Source: an uncultured Acidimicrobiales bacterium
GTDB taxonomy: Bacteria > Actinomycetota > Acidimicrobiia > Acidimicrobiales > SZUA-35
NCBI GenBank assembly: GCA_937922805.1
Contig: CALAJV010000002.1
Location: 62,001-126,000 of the forward strand
DNA: 64,000 nucleotides
Reading direction: 5' to 3'
Positions 37,701-46,000 of this stretch are shown in pieces. The notes below the pieces were generated by a model. It ran no database searches. It was not told the origin of the DNA and worked only from the letters and a program-made list of their open reading frames with translations. The translations under genes and the position numbers were made by a program. Position 1 is the stretch's first letter, and each line of letters starts with the position of its first letter.

Positions 37701-38028
37701 GTGTCGCCAGTGTTTGGTCTTGCGCTGATGGAGCATCGATCCAGTCAAGTAGCTCCGTCGCCCAAAGCGGCGCCGACTCCGACGCTGCCAAGTCCAGTGG
37801 GTCAGCGCCGAGCATGGCTAGGAAATCATCGGAGTCAATGGCTGAAGCTTCTAGTCGCCTTGACAAAAGCGACACCCCATCGTCTTTAGTGAGGGCCTCA
37901 TCCCATCGTTGCCAGCGTCGCTGGGCCAGGCTCGTATCAATGTGAGGCCTATTCGCAAATCGGGCGAGGAGGATTAAACGTTCATCTCCCCGTAAGGCGT
38001 TTGGCCATGTTTGATGGAGGTGTTTCAT
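34729..38028 (-). CDS. lanM: LanM: class II lanthipeptide synthetase
   Basis: This bifunctional enzyme dehydrates Ser/Thr and forms (methyl)lanthionine rings. In the dehydratase domain (about residues 100-620) the catalytic residues are present: Lys in VVYKPRS (about 293), Asp, His and Asn in GGTDVHRENL (about 363) and DLETLL (about 384). The LanC-type cyclase domain (about 660-1080) has GFAHGAAAIAL, zinc Cys in WCHGAPG (about 944) and the Cys-His pair in LCHGDLGN (about 1000). The frame runs on to 38094, but that would start inside a terminator; ATG 38028 lies just after it and I chose it. The precursor gene is immediately upstream. Confidence 0.95.
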   Translation of the reverse strand: MKHLHQTWPNALRGDERLILLARFANRPHIDTSLAQRRWQRWDEALTKDDGVSLLSRRLEASAIDSDDFLAMLGADPLDLAASESAPLWATELLDWIDAPSAQDQTLATLDDTLGEWRVSGFAMLYRQIVANAMQRAVESLESSHSPTAVPFDPLAMVGQLVGPVARLAEMMISRSLVVEMHASALDGNLHGDSSEDRYRDFVSRLGRAEYAKEIFAIYPVLARQLHQMLSGWEAGTTLFLERLVADWAQIRTDLNDGEDPGPVVKIEAGAGDAHGGQSVTVVTTATGWKVVYKPRSVVVERHVHEVLDQVHAWGAGQSFLRWRVLDCGTHGWVEFVEPKPCGSHAELELHYERVGQLLAVLYVLGGTDVHRENLIAHADHPVLVDLETLLAPEPQRLQDLESPFLREIEDTVLNTLLLPERSGSGEFDDGGVGDGDVVQSANLPLLIDSGTDRARIERVEIEVPLSDNVPSLDGTSARAVEFVPSILNGFRQTYVELSRHANQLSDPEGILKNLRTAELRSVLRDTQTYSLILNEADHPHLLTDALERDRHIDSLWLALDEAPFVSAIGPFEVADLHRRDIPIFQCTATSTSAWSTHGHEIENIFALSGWDRLLERLHRLGDRDLEHQLFLIAAAFLGAVGDLHLTASSGDHDLLRVRPPLTAAVAAPVTNQDIVAVSELVVERLSQTAIVRDDRCRWYGIEERSDGTAAVGIVSADLYAGLGGISVYLAEHHRLGGGATDLLQWSVDGFVDQVTEYGAKLEVAGGYTGWGGLLWSANRLNELGWLPERADLSQWIGWSDAVINQDKWADATQGVTGLGLAGLALNGEHTNAGIDLARRCGTHLASLAVDGPTGAVWATTGEPISPANPPLAGFAHGAAAIALFFARLAVATEDEQWVHYANDALNYEHSKFDEEEGNWPDLRVLPESYEAMLGDGLRFPLAWCHGAPGIAVSRLAILDAARGNDVLSSLDLDRLEQDLRVAVETTINGGFGGSHCLCHGDLGNLDAVAAAGYYFGDQRILDFVGKQRSYIVNEIASGRASAGLPLGVIEPGLMTGLSGIGLGLLRLADPENTSDVLTLSATAHSSGPLVAEVSPESP

Positions 38029-38051
38029 ATGGTGAGAATCATCACAAAATC

Positions 38052-38082
38052 GAAAAACGGGTCGACCTCGCGGCCGACCCGT
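38052..38082 (-). terminator. Intrinsic terminator between lanA and lanM
   Basis: On the minus strand ACGGGTCGGCC, a 4-base loop and GGTCGACCCGT form a stem of about 11 pairs with one mismatch, followed by TTTTTCGATTTT. This is a canonical intrinsic terminator. It lies between the precursor stop and the LanM start. Partial read-through would give far more precursor mRNA than enzyme mRNA, a common arrangement in lanthipeptide operons. Confidence 0.88.
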
Positions 38083-38097
38083 CATTCCGAACAATGT

Positions 38098-38355
38098 CTA
38101 TGCAGCCGAGAAGCCTTTTGCAGCTCCGACAGCCATAGCGGAGTCGCAGCTCGAACAAGCTTTTGTCTTGTGGCAGGAGCAGCAGGAAGAACCGGTGCAG
38201 CTTGCTGCGGCACGAGCTCCCGAAACTTTCTGCAAGTCGGCAAATGATAGATCAATCGAACCAGCAGGATTATCTGGAACCTGATCTTGTTGTTCTGGTG
38301 ATAGTGCGGCGAAGTAGTCTGCGTCTCGCCAGGCGCGGACGATATCTATCGACAT
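38098..38355 (-). CDS. lanA: LanA: mersacidin/lichenicidin-family lanthipeptide precursor
   Basis: An 85-residue peptide. The leader begins MSIDIVRAWRDADYFAALSP and continues with VPDNPAGSIDLSFADLQKVSGA, matching the mersacidin/lichenicidin leader family (DIVRAW, NPAG, DL, then a double-glycine-type GA site). The core after residue 47 (about 38 residues) has six Cys (53, 58, 59, 61, 67, 70) and ten Ser/Thr. Its CTGSSCCSC and CSSC stretches allow several small overlapping rings. The C-terminal 15 residues (from AMAVG) have no Cys and would remain linear. GAGGAG seven bases before ATG 38355 fixes this start. LanM processes it and LanT cuts and exports it. The core resembles no lantibiotic I recognise. 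Confidence 0.92.
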   Translation of the reverse strand: MSIDIVRAWRDADYFAALSPEQQDQVPDNPAGSIDLSFADLQKVSGARAAASCTGSSCCSCHKTKACSSCDSAMAVGAAKGFSAA

Positions 38356-38400
38356 TTTTGAACTCCTCATTTTGGGTGGTGCCGCCAGCTTAGAAGAACG

Positions 38401-38418
38401 GGTCAAACATGGTCAAAC
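38401..38418. promoter_or_regulatory. Two 10-base-phased GGTCAAAC repeats upstream of lanA
   Basis: GGTCAAAC occurs at 38401-38408 and again at 38411-38418, one helical turn apart, followed by GTCAA. On the minus strand these read GTTTGACC, and TTGACG/TTGACC could serve as a -35 box for lanA about 50-65 bases upstream of its start. They may be operator half-sites in the lanA promoter. No matching regulator is seen in the window. Confidence 0.4.
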
Positions 38419-38534
38419 GTCAACTCGAGGAAACAGAAGGGCCTTCGCCTTCTTTTTCGCTCGCTTGTCCCTCAGGTAATCAGTTCAGAACTAGATGTCG
38501 AGTTCTTCGCAGTGATGAACTACGTTGGTTCGCA

Positions 38535-39077
38535 ATGATCATGAAAAGAAAAACGCTGCGATCCCTTGTGGAGGAGCAGGCAGGATCGTGCATGAGCCTT
38601 GCGATCTCGCTCAACAATTTCGTAGACAACACGCCGCTCTTACTCGACGGCGATCGCGCCATACTTCAAGGGTTCGCACGGCAACAAACTGGGATTGCCT
38701 TATCTTTGACCAAGGCAGTTGCGGACGATGACTCGGATCGAATCAAATACCTCTGGGGCGTCGGAGGAGCAGTCGGATCGTTGATACTTTCCTTTACCGG
38801 TGGAGTCGGTGAGTCCATTGGCGCTGAAGTCTTTGGTCAAGAGGTTCCGCCAGCGGTAACTGAATGCGCTCAAAAGGTGACTGACGGATTCGAGGTCGAC
38901 ATAGAACGGTTCAGTCGTGACACTACTGCGAGTAAGGATTTCGATAGACCACGAGAACCTCGTCCCGAGTCACGGGAGGAGTTTCTCGATTCGTTAACGT
39001 CGACAGTAGAACGTCCACGGGAGGACTTTGAGGCGTTCACGGGCCAAGCCGACACTCGACCCAACCGCCGCAGCTAG
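38535..39077 (+). CDS. Uncharacterised protein divergent from the lanthipeptide precursor
   Basis: The frame is open from 38409, but that start lies in the repeat/promoter region of lanA; ATG 38535 or 38541 (MKRKTLRSLVEEQ) is more natural. The 180-residue product has a helical N-terminal part. One hydrophobic glycine-rich stretch (GVGGAVGSLILSFTGGVG, about residues 80-97) could insert in a membrane. The tail is charged and rich in Pro, Arg and Glu. I do not recognise a family. Its divergent position suggests an accessory or immunity role, but that is only positional. Coding quality looks reasonable. Confidence 0.5.
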   Translation: MIMKRKTLRSLVEEQAGSCMSLAISLNNFVDNTPLLLDGDRAILQGFARQQTGIALSLTKAVADDDSDRIKYLWGVGGAVGSLILSFTGGVGESIGAEVFGQEVPPAVTECAQKVTDGFEVDIERFSRDTTASKDFDRPREPRPESREEFLDSLTSTVERPREDFEAFTGQADTRPNRRS

Positions 39078-39173
39078 AGCAAATACAAAGGAGTGGTAGA
39101 AGCAATATACCTAAGTGCTGCATAATGACGGTTATGTCTGATACGGATGGAGAGAATCCCAAAGACATGCAAA

Positions 39174-39200
39174 GAACCCCCGGTCAGCGACCGAGGGTTC
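39174..39200. terminator. Intrinsic terminator between convergent genes
   Basis: GAACCCCCGGTC, loop AGC and GACCGAGGGTTC form a 12-base stem with one mismatch. On the minus strand TTCTTTG follows the stem. It lies just past the end of the OmpA-like lipoprotein gene on the minus strand and about 100 bases past the end of the plus-strand gene, so it may serve both. Confidence 0.75.
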
Positions 39201-39206
39201 TCGTGC

Positions 39207-40598
39207 TTATGAATCGCACGCCCCAAAGGTGATATCAACCCGACGAGACGCTTGGTCTTCCTGCTCATCGCCAGGAGCCTGCTGTTCACCGAAGCCAACA
39301 GAGTCAACGGCGTTGGAAACACTGTTGCTAACGAGCTCGGCGGCAACGGCTGCTGCACGGTCTTGAGACAACGATAAGTTTGAGGCTTCGTCACCAACCG
39401 AGTCGGCATGGCCAGCAACACACAGCGGTTGATCTGAACCAATCTGGATTGCCTCTTCGGCCACGCCTTTGAGAATTTCGATGGCCTCAGCCGACAGTTC
39501 CGCCGAACCGGTCTCAAAGGCAATATCAGCCGACAACGTTCCGACCACGTCACCCTCTTCGTCGAAATTAAAGAACGCTGATTCGGCCGCTCCGAACGGG
39601 ACATCGATCTCTATGTCGTCACCGTTGCTCTGATCGGATAACTGAAAGTTGAGCACACCTTCTGGGCTTTCATCCCCACGTTTGGCCCAGAAGACAATGG
39701 TTGCGGTGTCGCCTGGCGCAATGACGTCAGGAACCGTTATGTCGACGGTCTGTTTCCTCAGCTTGCTGTCGGAGGTGTCAATAAATCTCGAGCTTCGAAG
39801 CTCAGGCTCGAAACTCGCTTGACCAACATTTTCGACCTGTATCACGACAATTCGCGACTTTTTGTCAGCTGTCAGGTAGCTCGTGCCCTGGTCGACTCGA
39901 AGCCCGTCGGCGGTTTCGACTGGCTCGTTGACGGTGGCAATCTGGGTAGACATCACCCGGTCATTGACAACGAAGTCACTAACTCCGCCTGGTCCAACCA
40001 CAAATTCCGTGTAGTCCAACAGCGTGTCCTCTTGCCCGGCAGAACCAAGGTAATAGTAACTGAACCCGGTGTCTTCAACCTCGAGCGGACCTTGATCCGA
40101 TGGGTCGTTCTGCAACGGAGTTATTGCGAGCAAGTAGTTAAGGTACGTGTCAGCAGCCGACCCGGGAAAGACTGCGTTGGTTGGCGAGTCGGAGTACACA
40201 GCCTGACCAAAGGCCGCAATTAGCTCGGGGCCAGTCGCATCGCCGACCTCGATCTTTTGTGGGGCTGCAGTTTCTGTGATGTCATCGTTTTCGGCTGCTT
40301 CATCGTCGCCTGCTTCGGTCGTGCCGGACTCCCCTACGCCAGACTCGCCCGGGTTGATTTGGTCATCAGGGGTCGTTTCAGCTTCGGCTGTTTCCGGCTG
40401 ATCAATTTCAACATCACCATCAGCAGTTTGGCCATCATTGGTTGCGGCCTGGCTGTCAACGACATTCGTCGATGGGCTCTGAACCTCCGAGCTCGTGCCA
40501 AGAATGGTGTCGCCCCCACCGCAACTGGCAAGTGCTAACGCAGCAAACACTGCCGCCATTATGAACATCGTTCGTGATGTTTTTGTCTGAATTCTCAT
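39207..40598 (-). CDS. Lipoprotein with C-terminal OmpA-like domain
   Basis: A 463-residue exported protein. The signal sequence ends at a lipobox (ALASCGGG), followed by an acidic Thr/Glu-rich spacer to about residue 130. A middle domain (about 200-320) resembles DUF4352-type immunoglobulin-like folds (VVIQVENVGQASFEPEL, PGDTATIVFWAKRGD). The OmpA-like domain (about 350-463) reads IAFETGSAELSAEAIEILKG, VAGHADSVGDEASNLSLSQDRAAAVAAEL and RRVDITFGAC. OmpA domains bind peptidoglycan non-covalently. The combination would hold a sensor or adhesive domain between membrane and cell wall. The partner is not known. Confidence 0.87.
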   Translation of the reverse strand: MRIQTKTSRTMFIMAAVFAALALASCGGGDTILGTSSEVQSPSTNVVDSQAATNDGQTADGDVEIDQPETAEAETTPDDQINPGESGVGESGTTEAGDDEAAENDDITETAAPQKIEVGDATGPELIAAFGQAVYSDSPTNAVFPGSAADTYLNYLLAITPLQNDPSDQGPLEVEDTGFSYYYLGSAGQEDTLLDYTEFVVGPGGVSDFVVNDRVMSTQIATVNEPVETADGLRVDQGTSYLTADKKSRIVVIQVENVGQASFEPELRSSRFIDTSDSKLRKQTVDITVPDVIAPGDTATIVFWAKRGDESPEGVLNFQLSDQSNGDDIEIDVPFGAAESAFFNFDEEGDVVGTLSADIAFETGSAELSAEAIEILKGVAEEAIQIGSDQPLCVAGHADSVGDEASNLSLSQDRAAAVAAELVSNSVSNAVDSVGFGEQQAPGDEQEDQASRRVDITFGACDS

Positions 40599-41004
40599 CG
40601 TTCGTTTCTCAATTCCTCTAGTCCGCTACCGTTCTCACAAAATTTCCCGACCTTCTTCATCTGATGTGATGCCGAAGTGGAGTTAAAAGTTCTGGATTTG
40701 GCCAGATACCGGAATCAACTGTCCAACCTTGTGTTGCGAACTCCGGGTTCAAAAGTTGCAGCTGACATGAAAAGATCAGTCAGGAGAGAATTGTTCGCTG
40801 ATCCAGCTGGTTTTCGTTGGTCGCTCGTCACCAGACGAGGCTAGGTTGCCACCAACTTCGGTAGAAATGTGCTGAACTACGACCAAGCTCAATTGGCTGT
40901 ACAATTTTGTATTGTTGGCGGAAACAGGAACCTCGATCGAGCTTTGAATCTTGATTAGAGCGTCGGGTCATTCTCGGCACTAGGTGTTCCAGACAAATGC
41001 GGAA
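40599..41004. other. Intergenic region, divergent promoters
   Basis: About 400 bases between the OmpA-like lipoprotein gene (minus) and a Thr-rich anchored protein (plus). It is more AT-rich than the flanking genes. Small frames are present on the minus strand (40828-41031), with no recognisable product. I see no RNA gene, repeat or terminator. Confidence 0.45.
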
Positions 41005-41856
41005 ATGAAGGTAATGAAGTTGTTTGGACATCTTCGTGTGCGTCTAGGCCTAGTCGCTGTTCTGGTAGCCATCGTTGTCGTGCTGTCCATCAACCTAATT
41101 CGGGGTGATAATTCCGAGGTCGCTACCGATAGTCCGGCTGACGATATTGTCCCCGACTTCGTTGAGGCACCGCGAGAGTCCAGGCGCTCCGGCGGGCCTT
41201 CGACTTCATTCAGAAAAGACTTGTCAGCGGTCTTGGGGTCCGACGAGTCGGTGGTCGTCAACCAGAGACAAGAAACGAACTCGACCGAAGTTGACTCTTC
41301 AGCTTCCGGTTCGATACCGAGTTCGACACTACTAACTACTCCCCCGGTTGAAACAACACAGCCAGTAACCTCTTCGCGTCCAACTCCAACGTCGGCCCCA
41401 AAACGGACGATAACGGTAAATCCGAGCACAACCGCAAAGCCAACAACGACAGCGAAACCAACAACGACCGCAAAACCAACAACCACCGCAAAACCAACAA
41501 CGACCACGAAACCAACAACGACCGCGAGACCGACGACTACTAAGAAGCCGACGACTACTGCTAGGCCCTTTGACGGCGTGGTCAACGTAGCTGCAGCCGA
41601 TCTAGAGGGAGATTTCGGCTACCGTATAACGCAAGATTTTGGCACTCTCTCCGATGACTCAGAGAACTTCTCCCGTTCGACGCTTCGAATTTTTGAGGAC
41701 GGGGTAGAACTCGGTCCAGCCCATACCTCCCACGCAAAAATCCGAGCCGAAGGCGAGGGCAGATTCAGCCATTGGAAGTCCTCGCTTTACCTCTCTGCCA
41801 GCGACAATTCTGATCCCCGTACTAACGGACGGACCTACACGTTCCTTCGACGCTAG
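41005..41856 (+). CDS. Membrane-anchored protein with Thr-rich PTTTAK repeats
   Basis: The product starts MKVMKLFGHLRVRLGLVAVLVAIVVV, a basic N terminus and one membrane helix. GTG 40984 is an alternative start. A linker of about 160 residues ends in roughly eight PTTTAK-like hexapeptides, followed by PTTTKKPTTTARP. The C-terminal domain of about 85 residues (VNVAAADLEGDFGYRITQDF... to the end) is soluble and not recognised; its end RTNGRTYTFLRR looks like a small beta domain. The Thr/Pro-rich stretch probably spans the cell wall and may be glycosylated. Similar architecture recurs at 1.3 and 62.6 kb. Confidence 0.7.
   Translation: MKVMKLFGHLRVRLGLVAVLVAIVVVLSINLIRGDNSEVATDSPADDIVPDFVEAPRESRRSGGPSTSFRKDLSAVLGSDESVVVNQRQETNSTEVDSSASGSIPSSTLLTTPPVETTQPVTSSRPTPTSAPKRTITVNPSTTAKPTTTAKPTTTAKPTTTAKPTTTTKPTTTARPTTTKKPTTTARPFDGVVNVAAADLEGDFGYRITQDFGTLSDDSENFSRSTLRIFEDGVELGPAHTSHAKIRAEGEGRFSHWKSSLYLSASDNSDPRTNGRTYTFLRR
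41424..41570 (+). repeat. 18-base tandem repeat encoding PTTTAK
   Basis: About eight copies of an 18-base unit like AAACCAACAACGACCGCA encode the hexapeptide KPTTTA in the anchored protein. Units near the 3' end have diverged to GACGACTACTAAGAAGCC-type codons for the same residues. This is a coding low-complexity repeat that is likely to vary in copy number between strains. Confidence 0.85.
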
Positions 41857-41910
41857 CTACTACACCACTGGGCCGATAACGAAACTGCTTGTGACCGATA
41901 GCGTTCTGAC

Positions 41911-42966
41911 CTAAATGAGCAAAGAGATTAAAGCCCACACCAAAAAAGCAAGAGCCGCCGACCCGATTACCACTCCGACGGCTTGGGCCTTGGACGCGAC
42001 TGAGTCGGCGCTTTGGGGCTCGATTGGGCCGGTGATTTGAGGATCGAGAGCTGTTTTGCCGACCGGAACCTGCCCGGTTACCGAGGGCTCGCGAAGATCG
42101 ATCTCGCTGGGGACCTTTATCTGACCGGTAACGCTCGGCACCACATCATGAGGTTCGTTTCCCTGCCTGTTATCCGCAAGACCAGCCGGGTCGGGCCCTG
42201 TTGGGTCGAAGCCAACAACAGTAGCTGCATGTTCTCCAGTCACCTGATCAGATTCGTCGATACCGTCGCTACCGGTTTTCTTTGTCTCTGCAGCAACTGA
42301 TGATTCAGGTACAACAACGCGTTCCACATCATTCGTCTTAGCAACGACCGAAGCGGCCGAACCAGCTACTGATACCTGCTTTGGCTTTTTCGAGTTAACA
42401 CCGCTCTTATTCGCTTCTGAGAAGATCGGTTTGGTGAGAGTCGAAGACCGTCGCTGACTATTGTTGACCGGTTGGGTAATTGTCGATTGAGCGAGAACCG
42501 AATCCTCGATGACGTTTGCAGCTTCGTACGGTTCGTCACCCGATTCGGCGTCCCGATTGTCAGAGATGAGCCCTACTCCCCCGCCATGCTCAATGTTTGA
42601 CCCGGCCTTAGCGCCATGTTCGATATCAGTCTCATTGACTTCGCCCGAAGCGTCGGCTCGAACCACGGCTACGAACAAGCGCGGGCCGTTCTTCGCACCC
42701 AAATACAGCGTTGCGTTATCGTCAAGAGCCCATTCTTCGGGCATCCTCGAGTCCGCGAAAGCCCCGTTTGTCGATATGTCCCTGACATGCCATTGGCCAC
42801 CATCCCATGACACCCGAAGATGCTCACGAGAAATCAGAGGCGAAACGACCGTAACGTCACATCGTTTTAGACGACCTACGGTGAGCGGAGAATCATCGGC
42901 AGTAAAGACGCGCTTCTCATCCTGCCATTCGAATCTTAAGGTTTGACGGGAACTTATCTGAGACAC
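41911..42966 (-). CDS. FHA-domain protein with C-terminal membrane anchor
   Basis: The 351-residue protein has an N-terminal FHA domain (about residues 8-105). Phosphothreonine-binding landmarks are present: TVGRLKRCD, SREHLRVSW and DISTNGAFA. A long disordered acidic linker follows, then a final hydrophobic helix (about 328-351, VVIGSAALAFLVWALISLLI) that would tail-anchor it with the FHA domain in the cytoplasm. It lies 105 bases downstream of two PASTA pseudokinase genes on the same strand. I infer that it docks on a phosphorylated Thr of one of them. In mycobacteria the FHA protein FhaA similarly binds the pseudokinase domain of MviN. Confidence 0.87.
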   Translation of the reverse strand: MSQISSRQTLRFEWQDEKRVFTADDSPLTVGRLKRCDVTVVSPLISREHLRVSWDGGQWHVRDISTNGAFADSRMPEEWALDDNATLYLGAKNGPRLFVAVVRADASGEVNETDIEHGAKAGSNIEHGGGVGLISDNRDAESGDEPYEAANVIEDSVLAQSTITQPVNNSQRRSSTLTKPIFSEANKSGVNSKKPKQVSVAGSAASVVAKTNDVERVVVPESSVAAETKKTGSDGIDESDQVTGEHAATVVGFDPTGPDPAGLADNRQGNEPHDVVPSVTGQIKVPSEIDLREPSVTGQVPVGKTALDPQITGPIEPQSADSVASKAQAVGVVIGSAALAFLVWALISLLI

Positions 42967-43070
42967 GATTCTAAGAAACTGTTCGATGGACCAAACAAAC
43001 TTGTGCTATCGGAGACGACTCATCATAGTTAAACCTGACAGAGTCCGCGGAAGTTTGGTGGACCATATAT

Positions 43071-46000
43071 TTAGTCGTCGTCATTAGGCGGGTCGCCCAG
43101 CGAGACATACACCGTGACTTGCGAACCTTGACACACTTCAGCGCCTGCCCCTGGCTCCGTTCGAATAACGTCGCCCCGAGACTCATTGGAGTTAAATTCT
43201 TCGACGTACACCGGTCGCAGGGATTGACGCTGAATAAGTCGGTTAGCTCTAGAGACACCTCGCCCAACCGTGTCAGGTATCGAAACGAAATCGCACTGAC
43301 GATTGATTGTGACCACCAGTCGCGATCCGGGGCAAGCCACGGTACCAAATGCGGGTTCTACGCTAACTAACTGGCCCGGTTGTAAGTCTCCGCGATCAAC
43401 CTGACGAACGTCAACTTCGAATCCCAGGTTGCGGGCATCGGCTACGTTGAAGTTCTCCTGCGCTGGCACAGTAATGCTCTGGCATGACACCGACAACGAA
43501 ATGGCTGTTCCAGGTTCCGCACATTGACCGGCGGCAGGATTGGCCGACGTTACTGTTCCGGGTTGAGCTGCTCCATCTACGACTTGTTGGGCCGCTGCAG
43601 ACAGGCTGGCTGCCCCTAATACTTCATTGGCTCGACCTAGTTGCAGGCCAACGACTTCAGGAACAACGCTCCCGGAACAGGCCGGACCCGACGATACAGC
43701 CAAGGTAATTCGGCTTCCCGACGGTTGGCGTGTTCCTCCTGCGGGCACAGAACGAACAACTAAGCCCTTCTCAACCGACTCGCTCGACTCCTCGACTACT
43801 TCGACCTGAAACCCGGAGGCTTGAAGCGTGGCGACGGCATCAGCTTGAGCCTGGCCTGTCACATTGCGAACGATCGTACCTGGCGGCCCGGTCGAAACGT
43901 AGAGCGTGACAACTTGTCCCGCTGCGAGCTCAATCCCCGCCCGAGGCTCAGTCCGAATCACTTTCCCAGCATCAAACTCTTCGCTCGCCTCTTCGACCAC
44001 TTCGGTCTCGATGCCCTTGACATTCAACGATTGCACCGCAAGTTGTTGTTCACGATCGACCTGAGATGACAGAACGAAAGGCTCATCTTGTGCCTTCGAA
44101 GCGATCGAAGACGACGTCGAACTATTGCCGCTATCCACCCCAGCTGACCCGGAGCTCTCTGAGCTAGTAGTCAGTTCATCAACGGATGAAGAAGACACCG
44201 CTGAAGGGTTAGCCGGATCACCGGCTTGTAGTGCCTGGTTATCGCTTCCGCCAAAGCTAACTGCAACCACAACTGAAAAGGCTAGGAAAAGTACGATTGC
44301 CGCTCCGGCCAAAAGAAGTGTGTTCCGCGAAAATCGCTCATTACTGCCCGGAGGGTAGTAGCCATCTTGGCCTTGCAGCTTTCGGACGGCGTCGTTGGTT
44401 CGTATTCGAGCGCCATCCTTGGTCTTAGCGACAACTCGAGCGAAGCCGCCATCGCTATGGGACGTGTTCTGCTTAGACGGCGGCTTCAACATTCGGATTC
44501 CGTCGACGCCCGGTTTAGGTTCTGATGACAGGTTGAGCCCATTGTCGAGAAGCGGGATCCTGTTGCTGGTAATGACCAAGCTGACCTTGTCTGGGTCGCT
44601 AGCTGAGTCTGCTGAAGGCAAAATTCTTGTCGAATCAGATTTAGCCTCCGACCCTGCCGGATGGGCCGAGGTAACGTCGATTTTTTCAACTGATGGCTGC
44701 TCTCGCAATGGCTGAATGAGCGAGGCAGAACCGATCACCGGACTATCATCTGCCAACTCCGCTACCGATGGCTGAGGCTCTGGCGATTCGGCGGCCGCAG
44801 GAACCGAAGTCGCTAGTTCCTGAGCCTCTTTGCCTTTGCTTTGAGCAAGGTTAACGTCGGCGGGAATGGCCGCAGAGGTCGTTGGACTTGAGGCCGCATA
44901 TATTGACCCGACCGGAGGCTGAGCTGAGTCATCCGAAAGCTGATCCGAAGAGAACGAAAGATTTTGCTCGGCAACTGGCGCTCGATCTTGTTCTGCCGAT
45001 GCCCGTTTGGCTTGTCTCTCAGCGACGTATTGAGAGGACTTGATTTTTACCGTAGCAACGGCTTCCTCAAGAGCTCGTCGGAGATCGTTGACCACTTGGG
45101 ACGCAGACCCACCGACGTCTACTGGCGGATTCCCTACCGATACGAGAGCCGCTGCGGTAGGGGGTGGAGGTGTAGCCAGCGCTCCCCCGGTGCTGGCTTG
45201 GACCATAGTCTTGTCGCTGTCCACGACAACGCCAGCTGCACTTGAGGCATCGGCGAGGCTGCGATCGGCAGGCGAGATTAGCGCCCCAACCACTGAGGAC
45301 TGATCGTCGTCTATCGCGCTCGCACCATCGTTCGTTTGAGGCGCCACTGAACTGACGGAGTCGGTTGTGCTCGATAGATCGGCTTCGGGTGGCGCCGGCG
45401 GAACGAACGCAGCGGGAGGTGGAGGCTTTTCACCATCGAATTTACCCGTAGTAGGTCTAGAACTACCGCTCCCAGACTCAGTAGGTTCAGACACTCCGGC
45501 AGCATCCGATCCGACTGCAGCTAGCGGCTCGCTGATTGCGACACTGGCAGAGTCTTCCACAACAGATAGAAATGGGTCGTCGAGCACGGCTTGCTGCTTC
45601 GACGTCTCCGAAGTAATCGCTACTTGGTCGAGCTCATCGGTAGCGTCGTCGTCTGGCCGCTCGTTCGAGTCGACTATGGCCGGAACGGTGGCTGCTTCGA
45701 TCAGTTTCGGACTCGCTTGCCATTCCGAAGCACCATCTCCGCCAATTTGCCCGGCCGCGGCGTAGAGCATTGTCTGAAGCTCAGAAATCGACGGTCGATC
45801 AGTTGGCATTTTCCTCATCGCCGACTCAATAACCAAGCACACCGCGTCTGGCACGTGCTTCAAGCGGAGGTCGGGAACTGACGCCGTTGCGATTCGGTAG
45901 AGCATGGAAAGAAGCTGCGGGTCATCATCGTTCGAAATGAACGGAATAGTTCCCGAAACAAGATGAAACAGCGTTGCCCCAAGTGAGTAGACGTCGGCCG

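Noticed and set aside
38029..38094. Longer N terminus for LanM
   Set aside because: The extension would be encoded by the terminator hairpin after lanA.
40980..41585. 201-codon frame on the minus strand with VVVGF repeats
   Set aside because: It mirrors the PTTTAK tandem repeat of the plus-strand gene; low-complexity valine runs are what such repeats give on the other strand.
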